Positions 15,759 to 23,037 of a stretch of 53,975 nucleotides of DNA are shown here, one piece after another (the stretch's first letter is position 1; each line of letters begins with the position of its first letter). The notes under the pieces are model-generated. The model had not been told where the DNA came from and made no database searches. It was given only the letters and a program-made list of their open reading frames with translations. Source of the stretch: CBDUUP01 sp965370435 (lineage in GTDB: Bacteria; Chloroflexota; Anaerolineae; Anaerolineales; UBA11579); NCBI GenBank assembly GCA_965370435.1, contig CBDUUP010000001.1, forward strand, positions 1 through 53,975. The letters run 5' to 3'. A program made the position numbers and the translations under genes.

Positions 15759-15787
15759 GTAGGGGCGACCCGCCGGGTCGCCCCTAC
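15759..15787. repeat. Perfect GTAGGGGCGACCCG hairpin repeat
   Basis: A 14-bp perfect inverted repeat with a one-base centre between proS and the next gene. No T-tract follows, so it is more likely a dispersed REP-like element or RNA 3'-end stabiliser than a terminator. Confidence 0.8.
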
Positions 15788-15807
15788 ACCATATCTTCCA
15801 TATCCCC

Positions 15808-16614
15808 ATGCCTGCGATACAACTAGAACGCCTCAAAGCCCAGGCCGCTGAACTGGCGGAGCATTTTGGCAGCCCAGCGGCCTTTGTCCATCGCCTCCAC
15901 GGCCTGCTGGACTTCTACGCCGACAGGACCCGCCGCCCCGGACTAACCGGCGCGCCGCCCCCCCTGATCCCGGCGTATCAGGCAGCCCCACCGGTGCTGC
16001 GCCAGGTCATCCGCGCATTGGCTCCCCAGGCCGCCAAAGATATTGAGGCCTCCCTGGCTCTGGCCGATGCCCTGTGGGCCGAAGACTACCTGGAATGCCG
16101 CCTATTGGCCGCCCAACTGCTGGGCGTCCTCTCCCCCTCCCCCTCCGAACCTATCCTGGAACGCGTGTCTGCCTGGGCGCAGGCGGAGCGAGAAGATCAG
16201 GCCCTGACAGCCCTGTTCAACCAGGGATTGGCCCCCATGATCGCCGAAAACCCGGATGCGGTCCTCGCTTTGGCGGACGGATGGCTCACCGCCACCCAGC
16301 GCAACGCCAAGATCCTGGGGCTGCGGGTTCTGGCCGCCCTGCTGGAAGACTCCAGCTTCGAGAACCTGCCCGCCGTGTTCCGCCTGCTGGGTCCCTCGGC
16401 GCAGAGCGCGCCCTCGGCCCTGCGCCCCCACTTGCTCAAGGTGATCCAGGCTCTGGCCCGCCGCTCCCCCCCGGAGACGGCCTTCTTCCTGCGGCAGACC
16501 CTTGCCCGGGAGTCCGGCGCGCCCGGCCCCGCTTGGCTGGCGCGCAAAAGCCTGGACGCCTTCCCCGAAGAGAACCAGATCAGTTTGAGGGAGGCGTTGA
16601 AGCGGGGGGGGTGA
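15808..16614 (+). CDS. Helical-repeat (HEAT/DNA-alkylation-repair-like) protein
   Basis: A 268-residue, Leu/Ala-rich, all-helical protein with no signal peptide or membrane segment. Repeating helices such as ALADALWAEDYLECRLLAAQLLGVL, followed by NAKILGLRVLAALLED, resemble HEAT repeats of DNA alkylation repair-like proteins. I see no catalytic residues. It probably acts by protein or nucleic acid binding. It stands alone between proS and the rpsO promoter. Confidence 0.65.
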   Translation: MPAIQLERLKAQAAELAEHFGSPAAFVHRLHGLLDFYADRTRRPGLTGAPPPLIPAYQAAPPVLRQVIRALAPQAAKDIEASLALADALWAEDYLECRLLAAQLLGVLSPSPSEPILERVSAWAQAEREDQALTALFNQGLAPMIAENPDAVLALADGWLTATQRNAKILGLRVLAALLEDSSFENLPAVFRLLGPSAQSAPSALRPHLLKVIQALARRSPPETAFFLRQTLARESGAPGPAWLARKSLDAFPEENQISLREALKRGG

Positions 16615-16668
16615 TGAGGTAGTTATCAGGCCAAAAATCCCATCCTCCCCAAATTCCCCCCTTTTTGG

Positions 16669-16677
16669 TGGTATAAT
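16669..16677 (+). promoter_or_regulatory. Extended -10 promoter for rpsO-pnp
   Basis: TGGTATAAT (TG at 16669-16670, TATAAT at 16672-16677). No good -35 is visible, as is common with extended -10 promoters. Start is expected near 16684. Confidence 0.6.
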
Positions 16678-16683
16678 CTAGGC

Positions 16684-16763
16684 CGTTGACTCGACCGGTT
16701 GGCGGCTGATAAGGCTGCTGGCTAGGAGACCTGCTACAAAAACCAAAGGAGAAGGCAGACGTC
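16684..16763 (+). promoter_or_regulatory. Possible structured S15 autoregulatory leader
   Basis: An 80-nt leader with CCGGTTGG, a hairpin GCGGC-TGATAAG-GCTGC (about 16703-16719), AGGAGACCT, and then the ribosome site AAAGGAGAAGG. S15 represses its own synthesis in several phyla through unrelated leader RNAs. A role here is inference. Confidence 0.35.
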
Positions 16764-17036
16764 ATGCCATTAGACAAAGAGATTAAAACCAAAGTAATTG
16801 AAGAGTATCACCGCCACGAGAACGACACCGGCTCGCCCGAAGTGCAGATTGCCATTTTGACCAACCGCATCACCCATCTCACCGGCCACCTGCAAGAGCA
16901 CAAGCACGACGAATCCTCCCGCCGGGGGCTGCTCAAGATGGTCGGGCGAAGACGGCGATTACTGCGCTATCTGCGCAACCAAGACTACCACGGCTACTTG
17001 GCGATCACCGACAGCTTGAAGATTCGCCGCAAATAA
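16764..17036 (+). CDS. rpsO: 30S ribosomal protein S15
   Basis: A 90-residue protein of normal length that binds the three-way junction of 16S rRNA early in 30S assembly. Family signatures: HENDTGSPEVQIAILTNRI (about 15-33), LTGHLQEHKHDESSRRGLLKMVGRRRRLLRYL (about 34-68). GGAG lies at about 16749-16752. A terminator-like hairpin follows the stop, and pnp comes 270 bases later. The rpsO-pnp order is widely conserved in bacteria. Confidence 0.97.
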   Translation: MPLDKEIKTKVIEEYHRHENDTGSPEVQIAILTNRITHLTGHLQEHKHDESSRRGLLKMVGRRRRLLRYLRNQDYHGYLAITDSLKIRRK

Positions 17037-17040
17037 CCTG

Positions 17041-17247
17041 TCACCCCGGATAGATGGCGGTTTCCCCGCCATCTACTTTTATCTACTGCGAATAGAAAAC
17101 AGCGATGCTTTGCAACCAACCGACCTGGGGGTTGCTTTAGCCGCCGGACCACAAGAATTTGAACTGACAGAAATTATATCCTTTATCCCCCCTAACTCTG
17201 CCCGATGGTTAGGCATTGGAGAGTGGGAACAACGACTCAAGCTGTAA
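17041..17247 (+). pseudogene. Possible coding remnant between rpsO and pnp
   Basis: One frame is open for at least 68 codons from 17041 to a TAA at 17245-17247 and has no ATG or convincing alternative start. The last 45 codons give a plausible protein-like sequence (for example LGVALAAGPQEFELTEI and WLGIGEWEQRLKL). It may be the 3' remnant of a lost gene. I cannot name a family. Confidence 0.3.
17053..17082 (+). terminator. Terminator-like hairpin after rpsO
   Basis: GATGGCGG (17053-17060) pairs with CCGCCATC (17066-17073) around a 5-base loop, followed by TACTTTTAT. The T-tract is imperfect, so it may act as a partial terminator that sets rpsO versus pnp levels. Confidence 0.6.
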
Positions 17248-17309
17248 GACTGTCGTTGTCCGCAGTTTCCAGTCCCTAACTAGGCGGGCCACCTCAATAG
17301 GAGCTACAG

Positions 17310-19514
17310 ATGAAACCCGAATCAAAGCAATACCAAGTCGAAGTGGGCGGTAAAACGCTCATCTTCGAAACCGGCACATTGGCCGAGCAAGCCGGAGGCG
17401 CTGTCACCGTGCGTCTGGGCGACTCGGTGATGTTCTGCGCCGCCACCATGGGCGATCCGCGACCCATCAATTTCTTCCCCCTCACCATAGACTACGAAGA
17501 ACGCCTGTACGCCGGCGGGCGCATCCCCGGCTCGTTTTTCCGCCGGGAGGGCCGCCCCACCGAGAACGCCATCCTCACGGCTCGTCTCACCGACCGCCCC
17601 TTGCGCCCGCTCTTCCCCAAGGACATGCGCAACGAAGTGCAGGTGATTCTCTATTCGTTCTCCGCGGACGGCGAAAACCTGCTTGACATCCTGGCGCTCA
17701 ACGCCGCCTCCACCGCGGTGATGATCTCCGACATCCCCTGGAATGGGCCGGTGGGCGCCGTGCGGGTAGGCCGGGTCGAAGGGGAATTCGTCATCAACCC
17801 CACCTACGCCGAACTAGAAGAATCCGACCTGGACCTGCGCCTGGCCGGAACCCGGGAGGCCATCCTGATGGTCGAGGCCGGGGCCTTAGAAGTCTCCGAA
17901 GAGGTGATGGTGGAGGCTCTGGAAGTAGGCCATAAGGCCATCCAGCCCATCATTGACCTCCAGCTTCAAATGGTCGCCGAGCTTGGCAAGGAAAAACGAG
18001 AATACCCTCCCGTCACCATAGAAGAGACCCTGTTGGAGGACGTTTTCGGGCGAACCGATGCCAAGCTTCAAGGCATCCTGGACCAAACATTGACCAAAGG
18101 CGAGCAAGTGAAAGCCACCAACGCCCTGCGAGACGAGATCGTGGAGGCCTTCACCGCTGAGAACGCCGAAATAACCGAAACTGAGATCAAGGACATCAAA
18201 GAGGCTTTCTACGCCGCCAACAAGAAGGTAGTGCGCAGCCGCATCCTGGATGAGGGCAAGCGCCCCGACGGACGCCAGGCCACGGACGTCCGGGCCATCT
18301 GGTCGGAGATCGAGATCAGCCCCAAAGCCCACGGCTCCGGCTTGTTCACCCGCGGCTCCACCCAGGTGCTGACTGTCGCCGCATTAGGCACCCCGCGGGA
18401 AGCCCAGATCATGGATAACCTGACCCCGGTGGAGACCAAACGCTTCATCCACCACTACAACTTCCCGCCCTTCTCCGTGGGCGAGGCCCGTTTCCTGCGA
18501 GGGGCTTCGCGCCGGGAGATCGGACACGGCCTATTGGCCGAGCGGGCCTTAATGCCCGTCATCCCCCCGGAAGACGAGTTCCCCTACACCATACGCCTGG
18601 TATCGGAGTGCCTTTCTTCCAACGGCTCCACCTCCATGGGATCGGTGTGCGGCTCTACACTGGCCTTGATGGACACCGGCGTGCCCATTAAAGCGCCGGT
18701 ATCGGGCATCGCCATGGGCTTGATCAAAGAAGGCGACAACTACGCCATTCTGAGCGACATCCAGGGCATGGAAGATCACCTGGGCGACATGGACTTCAAA
18801 GTAGCGGGGACCGACAAAGGCATCACCGCCCTGCAAATGGACATCAAAATCTCCGGGGTAACCCGGGAGATCATGACCCAGGCGCTGGCCCAGGCCAAAG
18901 AAGGGCGTTCCCACATCCTCAACAAAATGCTGGAAACCATCTCTGCCCCGCGCCCGGAACTGAAGCCCCACGTCCCCCGCATCACCACCATCAAAGTCCC
19001 CATTGAAAAGATCGGCGCCATCATCGGCCCAGGCGGGAAGAACATCCGAGCTTTGCAAGAGGAGACCAACACCAAGATAGACATCGGCGATGACGGCACC
19101 GTCTTCATCGCTGCCGTAGACGGCGAAGGGGAGGCTGCGGCCCGTGAGCGGATCGCCGCTCTCACCGAATCGCCCGAAATTGGCCGCATCTATACCGGCA
19201 AGGTCGTGCGCACCACCGATTTCGGCGCTTTCGTCGAGATCCTGCCCGGTACCGACGGGCTGGTCCACATCTCCCAATTGGACAGCGAGCGGGTTGAAAA
19301 GGTGGAAGACATCGCCCGGCTGGGCGAAGAGATCACCGTGATGGTGACCAACATAGACCCCATGGGCAAGGTGCGGCTCTCCCGCCAGGCGGTGTTGGAA
19401 GGCTGGACCGCCGAGGAAGCCCGCGAGCGCGATAAACCCAAGCGCAGCAGTGGAGGCGGCCGACGCCAGGGCGGACGGCGGGGCGGCGGCGACCGAAACC
19501 GCAACAGACGCTAG
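17310..19514 (+). CDS. pnp: Polyribonucleotide nucleotidyltransferase (PNPase)
   Basis: A 734-residue phosphorolytic 3'-5' exoribonuclease of the degradosome. Domains in order: RNase PH-like 1 (about 10-220), all-alpha linker, RNase PH-like 2 (about 310-530) with FFxR-like RGSTQVL and catalytic-region DMDFKVAGTDKGITALQMDIK, KH domain with IIGPGGKNI (about 570-580), S1 domain starting GRIYTGKVVRTTDFGAFVEI, and a Gly/Arg-rich tail (GGGRRQGGRRGGG). AGGAG lies at 17300-17304 before the ATG. Two strong terminators follow it. Confidence 0.97.
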   Translation: MKPESKQYQVEVGGKTLIFETGTLAEQAGGAVTVRLGDSVMFCAATMGDPRPINFFPLTIDYEERLYAGGRIPGSFFRREGRPTENAILTARLTDRPLRPLFPKDMRNEVQVILYSFSADGENLLDILALNAASTAVMISDIPWNGPVGAVRVGRVEGEFVINPTYAELEESDLDLRLAGTREAILMVEAGALEVSEEVMVEALEVGHKAIQPIIDLQLQMVAELGKEKREYPPVTIEETLLEDVFGRTDAKLQGILDQTLTKGEQVKATNALRDEIVEAFTAENAEITETEIKDIKEAFYAANKKVVRSRILDEGKRPDGRQATDVRAIWSEIEISPKAHGSGLFTRGSTQVLTVAALGTPREAQIMDNLTPVETKRFIHHYNFPPFSVGEARFLRGASRREIGHGLLAERALMPVIPPEDEFPYTIRLVSECLSSNGSTSMGSVCGSTLALMDTGVPIKAPVSGIAMGLIKEGDNYAILSDIQGMEDHLGDMDFKVAGTDKGITALQMDIKISGVTREIMTQALAQAKEGRSHILNKMLETISAPRPELKPHVPRITTIKVPIEKIGAIIGPGGKNIRALQEETNTKIDIGDDGTVFIAAVDGEGEAAARERIAALTESPEIGRIYTGKVVRTTDFGAFVEILPGTDGLVHISQLDSERVEKVEDIARLGEEITVMVTNIDPMGKVRLSRQAVLEGWTAEEARERDKPKRSSGGGRRQGGRRGGGDRNRNRR

Positions 19515-19537
19515 GCTAGTTAGACTTAACCAATCTA

Positions 19538-19573
19538 AAAGAGCGAGGCCGTTTCCGGTCTCGCTCTTTTTTT
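19538..19573 (+). terminator. Rho-independent terminator of pnp
   Basis: AAAGAGCGAG-GCCG stem against CGGT-CTCGCTCTTT with a TTT loop and a seven-T tail. Confidence 0.92.
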
Positions 19574-19594
19574 CGCGCCCAGGCAAACATAAAA

Positions 19595-19633
19595 GACCCC
19601 TCCCGCATGGCAACGGCGGGAGGGGTTTCTTAA
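19595..19633. terminator. Second hairpin terminator between convergent genes
   Basis: ACCCCTCCCGC pairs with GGCGGGAGGGGT around an 8-base loop, followed by TTCTTAATT on the plus strand. On the minus strand AAAAGAC precedes the stem, giving TTTT after it. It can serve both pnp and the convergent gene at 19656. Confidence 0.8.
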
Positions 19634-19655
19634 TTCAAGCTATCTTGATCTGGGA

Positions 19656-21713
19656 TCAACCCCCCAGCAACCAAGCGACGGCGTTGAGGGCCAAGAGGGA
19701 TTGCATGTCCTCAGGAAAACGGTAGAGGGCGACCAAGGCGATGACCAGGCGTTGGTCTACCACATTGTCATGAATGGCGACGACGACGGGCACTCCAGAT
19801 TGGGGACTTGAGGGACCCCGAGATAAGATCAGGCCAATATCTGCGTCAAACCCGGCAAATAAGCTTTCATCGAAAATATAGGCCGGGGCGCCGCTCTGGG
19901 AGGGAGAAAGAGAGATCACCGCGCCGCTCCCTAACCCAGCGCCCAGGGGATGGAATGCATCGGTAACTTCAAGGTCGCTGAGAGCGGCAGTATTCCCCAT
20001 AGGGAAAGACTGGCTGCCCATGAACATGATAGGTCCTTCAACCAGAAGCATTGATAAGATGGTATTGAAATCATCTTCGTTGTTAATGAAGTCGATAACG
20101 GAATCTCCAGAGTCGTAGATATGCAGGTCATAGCCTATCAGGTCATTCTCGGTAGGGATGCCGTCCAGACTGGTGGACCATATCGTCACGTCATAGGAAG
20201 CGCCCAGGATGAGGGATAATTCTGCCGCGCTGTTGCGGCCGCCCCCTGAGCCGTCATCATCGGAGAGGATGAAGATACTCCCGCCCGCGCCGCCTGTGCC
20301 GCCGTTTCCGTCGTCCGTATCGGTGTCCAGGCCGCCGGTAGGAGCTTTCCCAGTGGAGCAGAGCATCACCGCGCCGGTTTCCACACAGCCGCCGAAATCA
20401 TCGTACAGCAGCCGCTCCAAAGCTTCAATGGCTGTCTCGCCATCTTCCGCCAGAGCCAGGACCACGATCTGGTCGCCGCTGCGATCCACGATGAACAGGG
20501 TGATGCCTTCCAGTTCAAGAGCGCCCAACCCGGCCACATGGACGGTGCCTTCATTCAGTTCAATGGCGACATCGGCGGTCTCCAGATAGCCTTCCACCGA
20601 CTCTAGATCACTGTAGGTGCCCACCAGGAGCGCATCGTGGCTGGGGTCAGCTTGGTCGGTCAGGCGGAGGGAAAGTCCCGCCTGGGCAAACAGCGCTTGC
20701 AGGTTGTCCATGCGCACCACCAGCCGCGGGTCGATCACCTCTCCGGCGATCTGGGACAGGTCAACCGGTTTTTCGTAGAGATAGGGGAATTCGGTCAGAG
20801 ACCAGTCCCGGGTGTCGGTCGCCAGCCAGTCGGCGATGTTGCTCATGAAGCGGTCGTTATCGGCGATGGTGTTGTAGGGCGCGATGAGGAAGGTCAGGTC
20901 GCCCAGGGCCAAGAAACGGCCCTCGCCGGCCAGGACCGCCGGAGTGAGTCCAGTCTCCCCGGTACGGATGGGCGATAGGGTATCGTCATCGCCCAGGATG
21001 AGCGGCGGGGACTCAGTTTTCAGGGAGTGAGCGGCGAAGAATACCACCTTATCCAGCCCGTCGGTGAGGGCGTTATCCTCAGGGAAGGTGGAAAAGCCCA
21101 CGTTGCGGTAATTGCCTTCGTTCACCACCAGGTTGTAGAGATAGTCGTTGTAGTAGGTGACCCCGAAGAGTTCGGCCAGGCTGTTGGCCGCCGGGACCGC
21201 GCTTTCGGGGAACAGGGCGGAGTACAGATCCTGGTACTGGGGTTCTATGATCGTAGCGGTGCGGGTGGGGTCAGCCACCAGAAGCACCCGCCCGCCGTCG
21301 GCCACGAAGTCCAGCAAGGCGGTTTGTTCGACGGGGGTGAAGATGTAGGTGGGGGCCAGCACAACGTAGGCGGAGGCTCCCCGCAGCGCGTCGGCCAGCT
21401 TGCCAGTCCCTTCATGCACTTCAACCACCGCGCCCCGCGCAGCCAAACGGTCGCGCAGCGGGGTCAGGTCGTCAATCCTCAGGTTGTTTCGGTGATCCAT
21501 ATCTATGACCACCCGCCCGCCCTCCGCCAGAGCTACGTCCTGATAAGGATTGTATTCCGGCGGGGCGGCGATGATGTCATCCACGTCCAGGGTGGCGATC
21601 TCGGGGGCAGCGTATCCGCCCCGGTGGAAGATGAGCCATCGTCCGCCAAAAGGCAGGATGAATAGGAAGGCGAGCAGAAGCAAGAACACCAGGTTAGTTA
21701 TCGTTTTCTTCAT
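19656..21713 (-). CDS. Membrane-anchored extracytoplasmic protein, DUF4350-like N-part
   Basis: A 685-residue protein with one N-terminal hydrophobic anchor (about 7-25) and a large outside part. The N-terminal half resembles DUF4350-type domains: VVIDMDHRNN, then DRLAARGAVVEVHEG, YVVLAPTYIFTPVEQTALLDFVADGGRVLLVADP. A Gly/Asp-rich linker (about 470-510) leads to a second flavodoxin-like or ABC-associated domain (VTIWSTSLDGIPTENDLIGYDLHIYDSGDS). No catalytic site recognised. The ATG overlaps the stop of the S49 peptidase gene by 4 bases (ATGA), so they are translationally coupled and probably act together at the cell surface. Confidence 0.65.
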   Translation of the reverse strand: MKKTITNLVFLLLLAFLFILPFGGRWLIFHRGGYAAPEIATLDVDDIIAAPPEYNPYQDVALAEGGRVVIDMDHRNNLRIDDLTPLRDRLAARGAVVEVHEGTGKLADALRGASAYVVLAPTYIFTPVEQTALLDFVADGGRVLLVADPTRTATIIEPQYQDLYSALFPESAVPAANSLAELFGVTYYNDYLYNLVVNEGNYRNVGFSTFPEDNALTDGLDKVVFFAAHSLKTESPPLILGDDDTLSPIRTGETGLTPAVLAGEGRFLALGDLTFLIAPYNTIADNDRFMSNIADWLATDTRDWSLTEFPYLYEKPVDLSQIAGEVIDPRLVVRMDNLQALFAQAGLSLRLTDQADPSHDALLVGTYSDLESVEGYLETADVAIELNEGTVHVAGLGALELEGITLFIVDRSGDQIVVLALAEDGETAIEALERLLYDDFGGCVETGAVMLCSTGKAPTGGLDTDTDDGNGGTGGAGGSIFILSDDDGSGGGRNSAAELSLILGASYDVTIWSTSLDGIPTENDLIGYDLHIYDSGDSVIDFINNEDDFNTILSMLLVEGPIMFMGSQSFPMGNTAALSDLEVTDAFHPLGAGLGSGAVISLSPSQSGAPAYIFDESLFAGFDADIGLILSRGPSSPQSGVPVVVAIHDNVVDQRLVIALVALYRFPEDMQSLLALNAVAWLLGG

Positions 21714-22603
21714 TTCTCACCTCCCAGCCGCACGTCGTAGAGCAAGTAGATGCCCGGCGGCAGGTTGCGCTCCCGGGTCACCGGGTCGGCGGCGCCGACC
21801 CAGGGATCCGCCTGGTAATAGTAGAGGTCGCCGTAGATCTCTTCGTAGATGATGGCTTCGATGTCGATCACTTCATAATTGATGATCTTGGCCTGGGCGG
21901 CGGCTTCGGCAATCGCGTCCGCCTGGGTGCCGATAGCATCAATCAGTCCCAGCATGACGGCCTCCCGCCCGGCGTAGGCCAGGCCCTGGGTGATCTCATC
22001 ATCGGCCATGGTCAGCCGGTCGCCTCGCTGGCTGGTCACGGTTTCCAGGAACTCTCGCTTGATGCCTTCAATCTCCCGGGAGAATTCTTCCGGGTTGGTG
22101 GCGGAGAGTTTGAAGGGGCCGCTGGCCAGAACCAGGTCGTTGACGGCGTATTCATAGGGGAAGTAGCCCCACACGCCGACGTTGCCCACCGTGGAGGAGG
22201 GCATGGCGTAGATGGGGTCGGCGGCCATGGCGGAGTAGTAGCCTCCGCTGGCGGCCCAACTGCCTATCACGCCGACCACCGGCATCTCGGCTCGCAGGCT
22301 CTGCACGGCGAGGAAGATCTTCTGGGTGGAGACCACGCCCCCGCCGGGGGAGTCGATGACGAAGACCACCGCTTTCACCTGGGGCATCTCGCGGACTTTC
22401 TCGACTTGAGCGATCAGGTAATCGGCAGTGAACGAATAGATGTCGCCTTCCAGCTTGATGATGCCGACCGCCGGGCGGGGCACCACCTTTCGCGACAGCC
22501 ACCAGCCCAACATCAGGACCACAATGAGGATGAGTATCCTCCACAGCAGTCCCCAGCCAGAGGCGGACGAGGGGGGAGTTTGTTCAATCGTCTCAGTTTC
22601 CAT
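21710..22603 (-). CDS. S49-family (SppA-like) membrane peptidase
   Basis: A 297-residue single-span membrane protease. A hydrophobic anchor at about 18-37 is followed by the S49/ClpP fold: VVFVIDSPGGGVVSTQKI, then GSWAASGGYYSAMAAD, where the Ser in AASGG is the expected nucleophile, and SSTVGNVGVWG. The C-terminal GLAYAGREAVMLGLIDAIG matches the family. I cannot find the usual Lys of the Ser-Lys dyad at the expected place (TSQRGDRL instead of SKGR), so activity is uncertain. I choose the ATG at 22603 (AAGG 8 bases upstream) over 22654. It is the first gene of a two-gene operon with the anchored protein at 19656. Confidence 0.83.
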   Translation of the reverse strand: METETIEQTPPSSASGWGLLWRILILIVVLMLGWWLSRKVVPRPAVGIIKLEGDIYSFTADYLIAQVEKVREMPQVKAVVFVIDSPGGGVVSTQKIFLAVQSLRAEMPVVGVIGSWAASGGYYSAMAADPIYAMPSSTVGNVGVWGYFPYEYAVNDLVLASGPFKLSATNPEEFSREIEGIKREFLETVTSQRGDRLTMADDEITQGLAYAGREAVMLGLIDAIGTQADAIAEAAAQAKIINYEVIDIEAIIYEEIYGDLYYYQADPWVGAADPVTRERNLPPGIYLLYDVRLGGEK

Positions 22604-22707
22604 ATTTAGCGCCTTTCTCCTTGTGTAGTGGATAGGATGAGGGTAGTTTACCATAGAGCGGGGATTTGGATGGTCAGAATGTTGCGGGGAAATGGGCGGG
22701 TTGCAGA

Positions 22708-22732
22708 TTGGAAGGTTGAACGTTGAAGGTTG
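22708..22732. repeat. Left arm of 25-nt inverted repeat around the SIR2 gene
   Basis: These 25 bases, beginning TTGGAAGGTTGAACG, recur exactly as reverse complement at 24951-24975. The surrounding words (GGTTGCAGATT, GGCAAGTTGCAAATTGCAGG) belong to the same low-complexity family and are also inverted on the right. Confidence 0.88.
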
Positions 22733-22844
22733 GCAAGTTGCAAATTGCAGGTTATGGTGTTTTTGGGCGGAATAAAATCTATTCAGTTACAGCAGCGGTT
22801 ATTGAAAATTTATTGACCTGGGTTTGTGATGGGTGCAGTTCAGT

Positions 22845-22965
22845 TTAGGGGTAATCGGCGACTGAAGTCGCACCAACAACTGCGAAGTCCGCCCCTTCGG
22901 GGTGAACCTCAGGACGAGGCCTTCGGCGGACTGAAATCTCTTGTAGTCGGCGAAGGCTGGCTTGG
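22845..22965. repeat. Dispersed GCGACTGAAGTCGCACCAAC repeat
   Basis: Composite of small palindromes: GCGACTGAAGTCGC, GAAGTCCGCCCC-TTCGG, GAGGCC, TTCGGCGGACT. A second copy is at 27195-27300. It looks like a mobile or REP-like intergenic element. Confidence 0.7.
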
Positions 22966-23037
22966 TTAATGTTGCGGGGAAATGGAAATTAGTGTATATT
23001 ATTGAGGAGAATAGTAGCTAAAGGCTTGGAGACTGAT

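Noticed and set aside
16715..16740. GGCTAGGAGACCTGC in the rpsO leader resembles the B12 box of cobalamin riboswitches
   Set aside because: The leader is only about 80 nt and lacks the rest of the riboswitch; cobalamin control of rpsO makes no sense.
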